From: Pseudomonadota bacterium
Lineage (GTDB): Bacteria; Pseudomonadota; Alphaproteobacteria; Rhizobiales; Xanthobacteraceae
Assembly: GCA_023451825.1 (NCBI GenBank)
Contig: JAEXYA010000017.1
Location: forward strand, 27,203 to 91,202
Length of the DNA stretch: 64,000 nt
Direction of reading: 5' to 3'
In this document: in pieces, positions 48,584 to 57,719 of the stretch
Layout of the letters: each line of letters starts with the position of its first letter
Numbering within the stretch: the stretch's first letter is position 1
Made by a program: the position numbers and the translations under genes
The notes under the pieces: model-generated
The model's database searches: none
The model's input: only the letters and a program-made list of their open reading frames with translations
Told to the model about the DNA's origin: nothing

Positions 48584-50863
48584 TCACCACCGATACCGCA
48601 GCCCCGCCAGCACCGTGCGACGGTTGGCGTATTGGCAATAGAAACCCGACGAGCAGCTCGAATAGTATTCCTTGTCGAACAGGTTGTTGACGTTGAGCGT
48701 CAATGCCGCACCGTTGAGGCTGCGCGTGAGATTGCCAAGTTCGTATTTCAGCGCCAGATCCGCCACCGTATAGGCCGCAGTCTGCAGCGTGTTGTAATCG
48801 TCGCCGAAGGTGGAGCCGACATGGCGGACGCCGGCGCCGATGGTAAAGCCCGTCGCCGGACCGGTTCGGAAAGTGTAGTTCGCCCAGGCCGAGCCATAGA
48901 AATCCGGCACCGCCTGCGGGCGCATGCCGAGCAGCAGCGCATCGGTGGATTTAGTGACGCGGGTATCGAGGAAGGTCAGTGCGCCGACCAGTTCGAGACT
49001 GTCGGTGACATTGCCGCGCGCTTCCAGTTCGACGCCGGTGGAACGGACCTCGCCCTGCTGGACGAAGAGACCGGGCGTGGCCGACGGCGATTGCACATTC
49101 TGCTGGCGGATATCGAACACCGCGGCGGTGAGCAGGATCGGCAGGAAGGTCGGCTGATATTTGACGCCGGCTTCGTACTGCTCACCCGTCGTCGGCACGA
49201 ATGGCGTGCCATTGGCGCTGACACCGACCACCGGCTCGAACGAGGTGGCGTAACTCACATAGGGCGCAACGCCATTGTCGAACTTGTAGAGCAAGCCGGC
49301 GCGATACGTGGTCTTGGCATCGGACTGGGTCTGGCGACCTGCGACGGGGTTGAACGCGGTGACGCGGGAATCCGTGGTCTGATCGGCCCAGTCGTGGCGC
49401 ACGCCGAGCGTGGCGCGCCAGCCGCCGAGACTGATCTGGTCCTGTGCATAGAGGCCGGCCTGCGACAGGTGCTGGCTGTTGTCGAAAGCATTCACGAAGC
49501 CGCCGACCGGCTGGCCATAGACGGGATTGACCACATCGAGCGGCGTCGCGCCGCCGATCTGATACAGCCAGTTGCTGCGCGTCTCCTGATAATCGACGCC
49601 GGTGACGAGCTTGTGCTGCAGGGCGCCGGTGCCGAAGTCGAATTGCAGGCGGTTGTCGGTCGCAAGATTGTCCGCATCTTCCAGCGAACGGATCGCCCAG
49701 CGCGGCAACTGGCCGGTCGGGGTCATCGCCGCATTCATCTGCAGCGACTGGAAGTCGGTCTGCACATGGCCATAGCGCAAGGTCGAATACAGGCTGACCA
49801 CATCGTTCAGACGCTTGTCGAACTGATAGCCGACGCCATATTGCTCGCGCTTGAAGTGATCGAAATTGGGATCTCCGACATTGAGCTTCGAGTTCAGATA
49901 CGGACGATATTGTGCGGGCGCCAGCGACTTCGCATAGATCGAATTGAAGTACCCGCCCTGCGGATCGTTCTGATAGTAGCTCTGGATGGTGAGGCGCGTG
50001 TCCATGTCCGGCGCCCAGGTGATCGCGGGAGCGACGGCGACGCGCTGTTCGTCGACGCCGTCATAGCGCGTGCCGGACTGGCGGCCGATGGCGGTGAGGC
50101 TGTAGAGCCATTCGCCGTCCTTATCGAGCTTGCCCTGGCTGGTGATGCCCGACTGAATGCGGCCATAGGTGCCGCCTTCGACGCGGAATTCGTTGAACGG
50201 CGTGGCGCTCGGCATGCGGCTGACCATGTTGACGAGGCCGCCGGGACTGCTCTGGCCGTAGAGCATCGCCGAGGGGCCTTTCAGCACGTCGACGCGATCG
50301 AGCAGGAACGGGTCGATGGATGACACGGCAAACGCCTGGCCGCGCGGCAGCTTGAGGCCGTCGAGATAGCTGACATAGGACGTCGTGAGGCCGAACGACC
50401 CGAAGCCGCGCATGAAAATGCTGTCGTAACGCGAATTGGTGTCGGCATCGGAGAGCACGCCGGCGGTGTAGCGCAGCGCATTGCCGACGGTCTGGACATT
50501 CTGGTCGTCCATCTGGCGTCGCGTGACAGTGGAGATCGACTGCGATGTTTCCAGCACCGGCGTATCGGTCTTGGTCGCGGTGCCGGTGGCGTTGTCGAGA
50601 TAACGATCGGAGGTGTTGGTCGCGCTCACGGGCTGCACCACCGTTGCGCCAGGCGCAGGCACGCGGGCCGGCACGCGCGCCGCGCGGCGCTGGGCGGTGG
50701 GCCGGGCGGCCACAGGCCGCGTGGCACGGCGCTCGGGCGACTGCACGGTGACCGCAGGCAGCGCCACCGATGGGTCGCGCGTCGTCTGCGCCGTCGCTTC
50801 CGGTGCCCCCATCAGCGCCGCGGCAATGGCCGCTCCGACGATGGTCTTGTGTTCGCTTCCCAT
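48584..50863 (-). CDS. TonB-dependent siderophore receptor
   Basis: This is an outer-membrane ferric-siderophore receptor of 759 residues. A signal peptide (TIVGAAIAAALMGAPEATAQ) is followed by a Pro/Ala-rich region, the plug (TVTRRQMDDQNVQTVGNALR, then VDVLKGPSAMLYGQSSPGGL) and a 22-strand-type barrel ending in LAGLRYRW, the outer-membrane sorting end. The ATG at 50863 (MGSEHKTIVG) is preferred; longer frames run through the promoter. A near-perfect palindrome at 50908-50927 and a divergent TetR gene suggest TetR control. Siderophore identity is unknown. Confidence 0.93.
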   Translation of the reverse strand: MGSEHKTIVGAAIAAALMGAPEATAQTTRDPSVALPAVTVQSPERRATRPVAARPTAQRRAARVPARVPAPGATVVQPVSATNTSDRYLDNATGTATKTDTPVLETSQSISTVTRRQMDDQNVQTVGNALRYTAGVLSDADTNSRYDSIFMRGFGSFGLTTSYVSYLDGLKLPRGQAFAVSSIDPFLLDRVDVLKGPSAMLYGQSSPGGLVNMVSRMPSATPFNEFRVEGGTYGRIQSGITSQGKLDKDGEWLYSLTAIGRQSGTRYDGVDEQRVAVAPAITWAPDMDTRLTIQSYYQNDPQGGYFNSIYAKSLAPAQYRPYLNSKLNVGDPNFDHFKREQYGVGYQFDKRLNDVVSLYSTLRYGHVQTDFQSLQMNAAMTPTGQLPRWAIRSLEDADNLATDNRLQFDFGTGALQHKLVTGVDYQETRSNWLYQIGGATPLDVVNPVYGQPVGGFVNAFDNSQHLSQAGLYAQDQISLGGWRATLGVRHDWADQTTDSRVTAFNPVAGRQTQSDAKTTYRAGLLYKFDNGVAPYVSYATSFEPVVGVSANGTPFVPTTGEQYEAGVKYQPTFLPILLTAAVFDIRQQNVQSPSATPGLFVQQGEVRSTGVELEARGNVTDSLELVGALTFLDTRVTKSTDALLLGMRPQAVPDFYGSAWANYTFRTGPATGFTIGAGVRHVGSTFGDDYNTLQTAAYTVADLALKYELGNLTRSLNGAALTLNVNNLFDKEYYSSCSSGFYCQYANRRTVLAGLRYRW

Positions 50864-50907
50864 TCCCAGTCCCCGTATCCCCGATCTCGAATGGGTGCGA
50901 CAAATAA

Positions 50908-50927
50908 ACGGGACGGGACCGTCCTGT
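50908..50927. promoter_or_regulatory. 20-bp imperfect palindrome between TonB receptor and tetR
   Basis: The 20-mer ACGGGACGGGACCGTCCTGT matches its own reverse complement at 16 of 20 positions. It lies 45 bp upstream of the receptor start and 84 bp upstream of tetR, a typical TetR operator position. Confidence 0.6.
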
Positions 50928-51011
50928 CCAGATACATTGCCAAGGCTGGGCAAATCTGAGATTGGAATTGCTCGAAACACCGGGTTACCCCGGCGCGCAT
51001 GAAGGACGTGA

Positions 51012-51659
51012 ATGTCTGTCGCATCGACCCCATCCAAAGGCGGCCGCCCGCGCAAGAGCGATGTCGAGGCGAAATCGCTGCACATCATCGAGACAGCGTC
51101 GAAGCTGTTTGCGCAGCAGGGTTTTGCGGCGACGTCGGTGGAGCAGGTCGTGGCGGCCTGCGGGGTGGGCAAGGACACGGTGTATCGGCGCTATCCGTCC
51201 AAGCTCGCTTTGTTCGAAGGCGTGGTGGCGCATGCGCGGGTGCAGACCGAGGCGCATTTCCAGACCACCATGGAAAGCGCGACCGGCGATGTGATGGCGC
51301 AGCTCCGCGCCGCTGCGCGCTGGCTGCTGACGGTCAATCTCGATCCGACGCTGGTGGCCTTCAAGCGTATCGCGTTCAGCGAAGCGCTGGTGGTGGGGCA
51401 AGCCGCGGCCAATCGCTCCGTGGACCCGATCATGGACCGGCTGTTCGCCCTGCTGCGCGCCGCGCAGGAGACTGGCGAGATCGCCCCTGGTGACGTGGCG
51501 TTTCTCGCCATGCACCTGATCAACAGCATCGCCGTGGGCCCAATGATATCGGCGATGCTCGGCGCGACGACCTATGCGAGCGCCGAGGCGCAGGACGCCT
51601 ATTTCGAGAAGGCTTGGGCGCTGTTTCTGAACGGGGTGCGCGGCCGTAGGGCGGATTAG
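51012..51659 (+). CDS. TetR-family regulator divergent from the TonB receptor
   Basis: This is a 215-residue TetR repressor with a typical N-terminal HTH (IIETASKLFAQQGFAATSVE, VGKDTVYRRYPSKLALFEGV) and an all-helical ligand domain. The C-terminus GRRAD and the TAG stop are encoded by an arm of the palindrome 51644-51735. The ATG at 51012 opens MSVASTPSKGGRPRKSDVEA with a basic tail. It probably represses the receptor-PepSY operon. The ligand is unknown. Confidence 0.9.
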   Translation: MSVASTPSKGGRPRKSDVEAKSLHIIETASKLFAQQGFAATSVEQVVAACGVGKDTVYRRYPSKLALFEGVVAHARVQTEAHFQTTMESATGDVMAQLRAAARWLLTVNLDPTLVAFKRIAFSEALVVGQAAANRSVDPIMDRLFALLRAAQETGEIAPGDVAFLAMHLINSIAVGPMISAMLGATTYASAEAQDAYFEKAWALFLNGVRGRRAD

Positions 51660-51735
51660 GCGCAGCCGTAATCCGCCGGCCGATTTCATGGCGGAGACTC
51701 CGCGGCGGATTACGCTTCGCTAATCCGCCCTACGG
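51644..51735. repeat. Intergenic palindrome (GTAGGGCGGATTAG family) between convergent genes
   Basis: CCGTAGGGCGGATTAGGCG and its complement ...CTAATCCGCCCTACGG enclose inner arms GTAATCCGCC and GGCGGATTAC. The left arm supplies the stop of tetR (51657-51659) and the right arm supplies the stop of the S9 peptidase (51720-51722); both proteins end RRAD. Confidence 0.93.
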
Positions 51736-53795
51736 CATCGCGGCTCACTCACGGTCAATCCCGTCCAGTGCGCGATGAAGGCCCATTGATCTGCCGTCTC
51801 TTCGATCACCTTATCGGTGGGCTTGCCGGCACCATGACCGGCCTTGGCTTCGACGCGGAGCAGGTGTGGCTTGTGGCCGATATCCGCCGCCTGCAGCGCA
51901 GCGACATATTTGAAACTGTGGCCGGGAATCACGCGGTCATCGGTATCAGCGGTGTTGACGAGGATCGCTGGATAGTCGGCGCCTGATCGCACATTGTGAT
52001 ACGGCGAATAGCTCCGCAATGCGTGAAAATGCTTATCCTGCCGGGGATCGCCGAAATCCTCCATCCACATCTGGCCGCCCGTGAACAGCGGAAAGCGCAG
52101 CATGTCCATTACGCCGACGCCGGGCAACGCGGCAGCGAAAAGGTCGGGACGCTGATTGACGACGGCACCCATCAGAAGGCCGCCATTGGACTCGCCCTGC
52201 ACGGCGAGACCATCAGGCGATGTGATGCCTTCCGCTTTCAGATATTCTCCGGCAGCGATGAAATCATCGAACGCGTTCTGCCGGTTGGCGAAGCGGCCGG
52301 CATCGTGCCACGATTTTCCATATTCGCCGCCGCCACGGATATTCGCGACGACATAGACGCCGCCCTGCTCCACCCAGGCCATCTGTGTCGGCGCATAGAA
52401 TGGAATCATGCTGATGCCGAAGCCACCATAGGCATAGAGCAGCGTCGGCGCCGGACCGGTGACGTCCTTGCGGCGAATGATGAACATCGGAATGCGGGTG
52501 CCATCCTTCGACTGATAGTAGCGCTGCTCAACGATGATGCGATCGAGATCGATGCCGGCGTCCGGCTTGGCCCAGACATAGGTCGTGTTGTTGCTGACGT
52601 CATAGCGATAGATCGTGGTCGGAAAATTGTAGCTGGTGAAGACGAAGAACACTTCGCTGCTGTCCTGATCGCCGCGGAAGCCGCCAACGGTTCCGATGCC
52701 CGGCAATTCGACGGCGCCATCCAGCACGCCCTCCAGCGTGTAGCGGCGCAGTTCGGATTTCGCATCGACGAGATAGGCGGCGAGCAGCCGGCCGCCAAGC
52801 AGCACCGCGGATGCGAGGGTGACGTTCTGCTCGGTCACGACATCCTGAAAAGCCAATGCCTCCTGATCGAGATCCATCGACACGATCTTGCGGCGCTCAG
52901 CACCTTTGTTGGTGCCGATGAAGAGTTTGGGGCCGACATTGCCATAGACATGCCAATCGGCATCGAGCGCCGTAATCAGCTCGCGCGGGGTCCAATCGGA
53001 TGTCTTGAGATCGATGATGGCGAGCGCATTGGCGCCCGGGCCCGGCGTGGACAGCAGCACGAGATAGCGACCGTCATCAGTGACATAGCCGACATTGACC
53101 AGATGCGGCCGCTCGGGCGTCGCATAGACCAGGCGGTCTTCCGTCTGCGCCGTGCCGAGCGCATGGTAATAGACTGCATGATTCTGCACGCTCGCCTGCG
53201 AGGCTTCGCTAGCATCGGGATAGCGCGAATAGAAGAAGCCGCGACTGTCTTTCATCCAGGCGATGGTCATGAAGCGGGCGCGCACAACCTCGTCGGCAAG
53301 GTCCTCGCGGGCATTGACGTCGAACACCTTGATGGTCCGCCAGTCGGTGCCGCCGTGCTGGACCGTATAGGCGATCAGCGCACCGTCGTCGGTGACCTCC
53401 CATTCGCCCATGGCGATCGTGCCATCGGGCGACCAGTCATTGGGATCGATCAGCACGCGCTCCGCGCCTTCGAGACCACTCCGCATCACCAGCACCGGCT
53501 GTTTCTGCAAGCCGGTCTGGCGCAAATAGAAATATCGGCTGCCGCATGCCCGCGGCGCGCTCACGCGTTCATGATCGAACAGCTCTTGCAGCCGTGCCTT
53601 GAAGATGTCCCGACCGGGCAATGTCGCGAGATAATTTGCGGTGACGTCGTTCTGGGACTTGGCCCATGCAGCGACCCCGGCGTCGTTGCGGATATCCTCC
53701 TCCAGCCACCGATAGGGATCGGCGACAGCCTCGCCGAAATGATCTTCGACGAGATCGAGGCGACGGGTTTTCGGATACGCGAATGCTGATGCCAT
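51720..53795 (-). CDS. S9 family prolyl oligopeptidase
   Basis: This is a 691-residue serine peptidase that cleaves short peptides after proline. An N-terminal beta-propeller (DPYRWLEEDIRNDAGVAAWA onward) is followed by an alpha/beta-hydrolase domain with LLYAYGGFGISMIPFYAPTQ, VVANIRGGGEYGKSWHDAG and the nucleophile in VQGESNGGLLMGAVVNQRP. The Asp lies in NTADTDDRVIPGHSFKY and the His in KAGHGAGKPTDK. No signal peptide, so it is cytoplasmic. Its last residues RRAD come from a palindromic repeat. A TetR gene lies 63 bp upstream on the same strand, so they probably form an operon. Confidence 0.93.
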   Translation of the reverse strand: MASAFAYPKTRRLDLVEDHFGEAVADPYRWLEEDIRNDAGVAAWAKSQNDVTANYLATLPGRDIFKARLQELFDHERVSAPRACGSRYFYLRQTGLQKQPVLVMRSGLEGAERVLIDPNDWSPDGTIAMGEWEVTDDGALIAYTVQHGGTDWRTIKVFDVNAREDLADEVVRARFMTIAWMKDSRGFFYSRYPDASEASQASVQNHAVYYHALGTAQTEDRLVYATPERPHLVNVGYVTDDGRYLVLLSTPGPGANALAIIDLKTSDWTPRELITALDADWHVYGNVGPKLFIGTNKGAERRKIVSMDLDQEALAFQDVVTEQNVTLASAVLLGGRLLAAYLVDAKSELRRYTLEGVLDGAVELPGIGTVGGFRGDQDSSEVFFVFTSYNFPTTIYRYDVSNNTTYVWAKPDAGIDLDRIIVEQRYYQSKDGTRIPMFIIRRKDVTGPAPTLLYAYGGFGISMIPFYAPTQMAWVEQGGVYVVANIRGGGEYGKSWHDAGRFANRQNAFDDFIAAGEYLKAEGITSPDGLAVQGESNGGLLMGAVVNQRPDLFAAALPGVGVMDMLRFPLFTGGQMWMEDFGDPRQDKHFHALRSYSPYHNVRSGADYPAILVNTADTDDRVIPGHSFKYVAALQAADIGHKPHLLRVEAKAGHGAGKPTDKVIEETADQWAFIAHWTGLTVSEPRCRRAD

Positions 53796-53858
53796 CGGGA
53801 GAGACTCCGTTGGTTGACAAAAACAGATGGGGTCGAGGTGCTTGTGCCGGGCGCCGCG

Positions 53859-54467
53859 CTAGACGGGATCGCAGATCGGCAAGGTGCTTGCGGTTCGTAT
53901 CGCTTCCGCCATCCGGTCGATCACTTCCGGCAGCGTGAAGGCACGGCGATCGGTGATCGCCGCTGTTGCGATGTCTTCATCGACGATGCGCAGCGCCGTC
54001 ATCACGGCAGCGCCACAGAGACGGACGTCGAAATCCGTGCTCCATCGCCTGGTGCGTCGCGCCACCATCTCGATGATGGTTTCCTCCGCGGCGTGGCAGG
54101 CCATCAGCCACGCCGAGCGCAGCGCTGGCTCCTTCGGCAGCAGCGCCACAAGGCGGACGGCGAGAACGTCATCAGCGATTTCGCGCTGGGTCTGGTCCTG
54201 CGGGCGGACCACCGCATGCAGATAGGTCTCGATGGAGACATCGAGCGGCCATTCGCTGAGCTGGTTGGCAAAGCGCAGGGACGAGACGGCAAACAATGGT
54301 TCCACTGCGCTCTCCTTCGAACGGAAATAACGCCAGACAGTACGTTTCGAGAGTCCGGCGGCCGCCGCGATGTCGTCACCACTGGTCGCCGCGACGCCAC
54401 GCGCGAGGAACAGCTCGGCAGCGTGGCGGGAGACGGTCAGGCGTGGATCTTCGCGGGCGGAGGACAT
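53859..54467 (-). CDS. TetR-family regulator upstream of the S9 peptidase
   Basis: This is a 202-residue TetR-type repressor: HTH RHAAELFLARGVAATSGDDI then AAAAGLSKRTVWRYFRSKES, followed by a helical effector domain. Two identical 15-bp palindromes lie 16 and 39 bp upstream of its ATG, which strongly suggests autoregulation. Transcription would continue into the S9 peptidase, whose expression would then be released with the repressor's ligand. Confidence 0.9.
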   Translation of the reverse strand: MSSAREDPRLTVSRHAAELFLARGVAATSGDDIAAAAGLSKRTVWRYFRSKESAVEPLFAVSSLRFANQLSEWPLDVSIETYLHAVVRPQDQTQREIADDVLAVRLVALLPKEPALRSAWLMACHAAEETIIEMVARRTRRWSTDFDVRLCGAAVMTALRIVDEDIATAAITDRRAFTLPEVIDRMAEAIRTASTLPICDPV

Positions 54468-54482
54468 TGCAGGCTCACATCA

Positions 54483-54520
54483 TGTCACTTAGTGACAAAA
54501 AACTATGTCACTTAGTGACA
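54483..54520. promoter_or_regulatory. Two identical TetR operator palindromes
   Basis: TGTCACTTAGTGACA occurs at 54483-54497 and again at 54506-54520. Each is a perfect 7-1-7 palindrome; centres are 23 bp apart. They sit directly upstream of the tetR start at 54467, covering the likely promoter. Confidence 0.88.
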
Positions 54521-54569
54521 GAGGTCAACCGGGCGATGATGTCGCAGGGTACCGATCCTGCTGTCTCCG

Positions 54570-54654
54570 TCGTCACCCGGCTTGACCGGGTGACCCAGTA
54601 CTCATTGAAGCGTCGGTGTGTACTGGATCGCCCGGGTCAAGCCGGGCGATGACA
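54570..54654. repeat. Intergenic palindrome (GTCACCCGGCTTGACCGGG family), copy 1
   Basis: GTCACCCGGCTTGACCGGGT and the right arm CCCGGGTCAAGCCGGGCGAT are near complements with an inner CCCAGTA/TACTGG pair. A second copy lies at 62219-62303. It separates the TetR operators from the amidohydrolase gene. Confidence 0.9.
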
Positions 54655-54744
54655 AGACGAGCACTTCCTCGCCTTTCATTGCCCCCGCCGCTTTGCTAAT
54701 TGACCGGTCAACCACAACGACAAAATCCCAGGAAACGCGCCAAC

Positions 54745-55620
54745 ATGAAGCTGCTCAATCCCGACGAGCTGGTCGCCATCGACATCCACACCCATGCGGA
54801 GGAGCCGTGCGGCTGCCATGCCGATGACGGATACGATGATTTCCAGGCGCGGATGGCGGAGTATTTCAAATCACCGCACAAGCATCCGCCCACCGTTGAA
54901 GAAACCGCGGCCTATTACCGGGCGAAGAAAATTGCCGCCGTGATCTTCCCCGTCGATGCCGAGCGCGAAACCGGGTTCCGCCGCTACAACAATTACGAGA
55001 TGCTGGAGATCGCGCAGCAGAATGCCGACGTGCTGATCCCGTTTGCCTCGATCGATCCGCACAAGGGCAAGCTGGGCGTCCGCGAGGCGCGAAAGCTGAT
55101 CTCCGAATACGGCGTCAAAGGCTTCAAATTCCATCCGACCATGCAGGGCTTTTATGCCAATGACCGCATGGCCTATCCGCTCTATGAGGCGATCCAGGAA
55201 GGCGGCGCCATCGCGCTGTTCCATACCGGACAGACCGGTGTCGGCTCCGGTATGCCGGGCGGTATGGGCATGCGGCTGAAATATTCCAACCCAATGTATA
55301 TGGACGATGTCGCGGTGGATTTCCCGGACATGAAGATCATTCTCGCGCACCCCTCCTTCCCCTGGCAGGAAGAGGCGTTGTCTGTCGCGACCCACAAGCC
55401 GAACGTGTATATCGACCTTTCCGGCTGGTCGCCGAAATACTTCCCGCCGATCCTGGTGCGCTATATCAATTCCATTCTGCAGGATAAGATGCTGTTCGGC
55501 TCCGACTGGCCGGTGATCATGCCGGACCGCTGGATGGCCGACTTCGCCAAGCTCGACATTCGCGACGAGATCAGGCCGAAGGTCTTGAAGAACAACGCAC
55601 GGAAACTATTGGGTATATGA
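54745..55620 (+). CDS. Amidohydrolase-2 family protein (ACMSD-like)
   Basis: This is a 291-residue TIM-barrel amidohydrolase of the family that contains aminocarboxymuconate-semialdehyde and gamma-resorcylate decarboxylases. Metal-site segments are visible: AIDIHTHAEEP (HxH), KGFKFHPTMQGF, ALFHTGQTG, IILAHPSFPW and MLFGSDWPVIMPDRW (Asp). The ATG at 54745 (MKLLNPDELV) is preferred to a start 15 codons upstream. Its last bases overlap the O-antigen ligase-like start (ATGA), so the two are coupled, although the functional link is unclear. Substrate is unknown. Confidence 0.88.
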   Translation: MKLLNPDELVAIDIHTHAEEPCGCHADDGYDDFQARMAEYFKSPHKHPPTVEETAAYYRAKKIAAVIFPVDAERETGFRRYNNYEMLEIAQQNADVLIPFASIDPHKGKLGVREARKLISEYGVKGFKFHPTMQGFYANDRMAYPLYEAIQEGGAIALFHTGQTGVGSGMPGGMGMRLKYSNPMYMDDVAVDFPDMKIILAHPSFPWQEEALSVATHKPNVYIDLSGWSPKYFPPILVRYINSILQDKMLFGSDWPVIMPDRWMADFAKLDIRDEIRPKVLKNNARKLLGI

Positions 55621-56834
55621 CGAAAGCCGATCTGCCTGAAAAGCTCGCTGCCTCCCGGCAGATCGCTGCCATCGCCACTGCCTTCTTCCTGCCGTTCTCG
55701 ACCAGCGGCCAGGCCATCGCGGTTTCCGTCTTTGCCGTGCTGGCACTGCTGACGCTGGATCGCGAACGTTTCGCGACGACCATGCGCAGGCCGGCTGCAT
55801 GGCTGCCGGTTGCGCTGTTCGCGCTGATCCTGCTGGGCGTGCTGTGGTCGATGCTCCCGCTCGGCGGCGCCATCAAATGGGTCGGGCCTTATGCAAAGCT
55901 TCTGCTGATCCCGCTGGTGATGGCGACGGCGTTTACACCGAAGCAGGCGCTGCACGTCGGCTATGGCTTTCTTGCAGCCTGTCTGATGGTGATGGTTCTG
56001 TCATATGCATCGATCATATGGCCGAGCGGACCGTGGCCGTGGTCCTCATCGATCCCCTTCAAGGATAATGCAGTGCAAAGCGAGTGCTTCGCCATTTGCG
56101 CACTTGGGTTGGCACTGGGTGCTGCGCGCATGTGGACCGGCGGCGACAAGCGCCGCGCGCTCGCCCTGAGCCTGTTGGCGCTGCTCTTCTTCGCCAACAT
56201 CTTCATGATCTTCGTATCCAAGACCGGGATGCTGGTCGCGCTCACAATGGTTGTGATTCTGATCATCCACCTTGGGGGGTGGAGGAACTCGTTCCTCATC
56301 GGCATTCCGATCGCGCTGATTATCGCTGGAACGCTCGCAATCTCGCCAGGCGCGAAGCTGCGCTTCAAGGAGATCACATCGGACGTCCAGGCTGGCATGA
56401 AGACAGAAAACGTCTCGACGGCCGCCCGCATCGATTTCTGGCAGAAGGCATCCGAATTCGTGAAGCAGGCGCCTGTCCTTGGTCATGGCACCGGCAGCAT
56501 CCGGCCGCTTTATCAGAATCTGGAAGCCACACGTCCATCACCGCTTGGCCAGGCCGTCGCAGATCCGCACAATCAGTTCCTCCACACGACTTTGCAGGTT
56601 GGCCTGATCGGCGGTTTCCTCCTTATCGCGATGTGGGTGTTTCACTTCCGGATGTTCACCGGAGCCGATTTCGGAAGTGCCATAGCGCTCGGAATCGTGT
56701 GCCTGACGATTCTCGGCTCGCTGTTCAACAGCCACATTTCGCAGGTGACTCAGGGCATGCTGTATTGCCTGGGCGTGGGGCTGGTCGGCTCCGTTCTCAT
56801 CGGTGCCAGGTCGACGGACAAGTCCGCCGGCTGA
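55617..56834 (+). CDS. O-antigen ligase / polymerase-like membrane protein
   Basis: This is a 405-residue polytopic inner-membrane protein (ten or more helices) of the O-antigen ligase (WaaL/RfaL, Wzy_C) family. The diagnostic periplasmic loop is visible between helices: AARIDFWQKASEFVKQAPVL, GHGTGSIRPLY and DPHNQFLHTTLQVGLIGGFL, containing the conserved His. It transfers polysaccharide to lipid A-core or polymerises it in the periplasm. It overlaps the amidohydrolase stop by 4 bp and is convergent with the FkbM gene, separated by zero bases. Confidence 0.88.
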   Translation: MTKADLPEKLAASRQIAAIATAFFLPFSTSGQAIAVSVFAVLALLTLDRERFATTMRRPAAWLPVALFALILLGVLWSMLPLGGAIKWVGPYAKLLLIPLVMATAFTPKQALHVGYGFLAACLMVMVLSYASIIWPSGPWPWSSSIPFKDNAVQSECFAICALGLALGAARMWTGGDKRRALALSLLALLFFANIFMIFVSKTGMLVALTMVVILIIHLGGWRNSFLIGIPIALIIAGTLAISPGAKLRFKEITSDVQAGMKTENVSTAARIDFWQKASEFVKQAPVLGHGTGSIRPLYQNLEATRPSPLGQAVADPHNQFLHTTLQVGLIGGFLLIAMWVFHFRMFTGADFGSAIALGIVCLTILGSLFNSHISQVTQGMLYCLGVGLVGSVLIGARSTDKSAG

Positions 56835-57680
56835 CTAAGCCTTTGTGGGCCTGAAAATGAAGTTGTTGCAGTAATCTGGCGCGTTCCAGAATTCCGGACG
56901 ATCCGCAGCCTGGTGTCGTGCCGGATCGAATTGCGACATCGGATACGCGCGGCCGCGCATCACAAACTCGCCGCGATAGCCGCGGTCTTCCAGCCACGCG
57001 AAACAGTCAGTCATCGCGCCTTCGCGCAAATGGCGTTGCTCATATTCGAAAATGAGGACCGGTTTGCATTCGCATAAAATCCGCTCCGCGCCTCGGAAGA
57101 CATCGAACTCAGCACCTTCGACGTCTATCTTGAGAAGCGATACTTTTTCCGCTGGGGCAAAATACTCGTCCAGCGTAACCACGCGAACCGGTATCTTCTG
57201 CGCACCGTGGGTCGGCACCAGACTGGCGCCGGGCGAGTTGGGCGCCGGTACGTAAAGATCGAACGTACCGGAGGTTGCGGCAACTCCGGCAGCCTCAATG
57301 ATGGCATTGTCCAGCCGGAGTTCGGCGCATGCCTCTTTCAAATAGCTGGCCAGACCGGGCTGCGGCTCGAAAGCCACGACACGCCCGGCCCATTTCGCCA
57401 TCCAATAAAGATAGCTGCCCTTATTGGCTCCGATGTCGCACACAAGATCGTCGGTCGTGACGTGGCTTCGTATCGCGGCCAGCTCAACGCGCTGATCGCG
57501 ATATCGCGCCTTCCAGGCTCGCCAGAGAAAACGTGCTTTCATGTCGATGTCCCACGATGCTCGCCAAATCCGATATGCGAGCCGCCCGTATAATGCGGGA
57601 ATCGGCTGCTGAAAACATGCGGATCCCCGCGGCAACGCGCCCCCTGCGGCGACGTTTTCGCTTCCAATTCCAGGCGGCAT
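56835..57680 (-). CDS. FkbM-family SAM-dependent methyltransferase
   Basis: This is a methyltransferase of up to 281 residues with the SAM motif DLVCDIGANKGSYLYWMAKW, the motif VVAFEPQPGLASYLKEACAE and the FkbM signature VSLLKIDVEGAEFDVFRGAE. Such enzymes commonly methylate sugars of surface polysaccharide, fitting the adjacent ligase. The ATG at 57680 has GGAAG upstream. A shorter start at 57542 (MKARFLWRAWKAR) is possible and would leave room for the promoter of the divergent YbaK gene, so the N-terminus is uncertain. Confidence 0.86.
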   Translation of the reverse strand: MPPGIGSENVAAGGALPRGSACFQQPIPALYGRLAYRIWRASWDIDMKARFLWRAWKARYRDQRVELAAIRSHVTTDDLVCDIGANKGSYLYWMAKWAGRVVAFEPQPGLASYLKEACAELRLDNAIIEAAGVAATSGTFDLYVPAPNSPGASLVPTHGAQKIPVRVVTLDEYFAPAEKVSLLKIDVEGAEFDVFRGAERILCECKPVLIFEYEQRHLREGAMTDCFAWLEDRGYRGEFVMRGRAYPMSQFDPARHQAADRPEFWNAPDYCNNFIFRPTKA

Positions 57681-57719
57681 ATGAGACGGCTTCCGTGTAT
57701 TTTCCTAGAGCTGTCGTCG

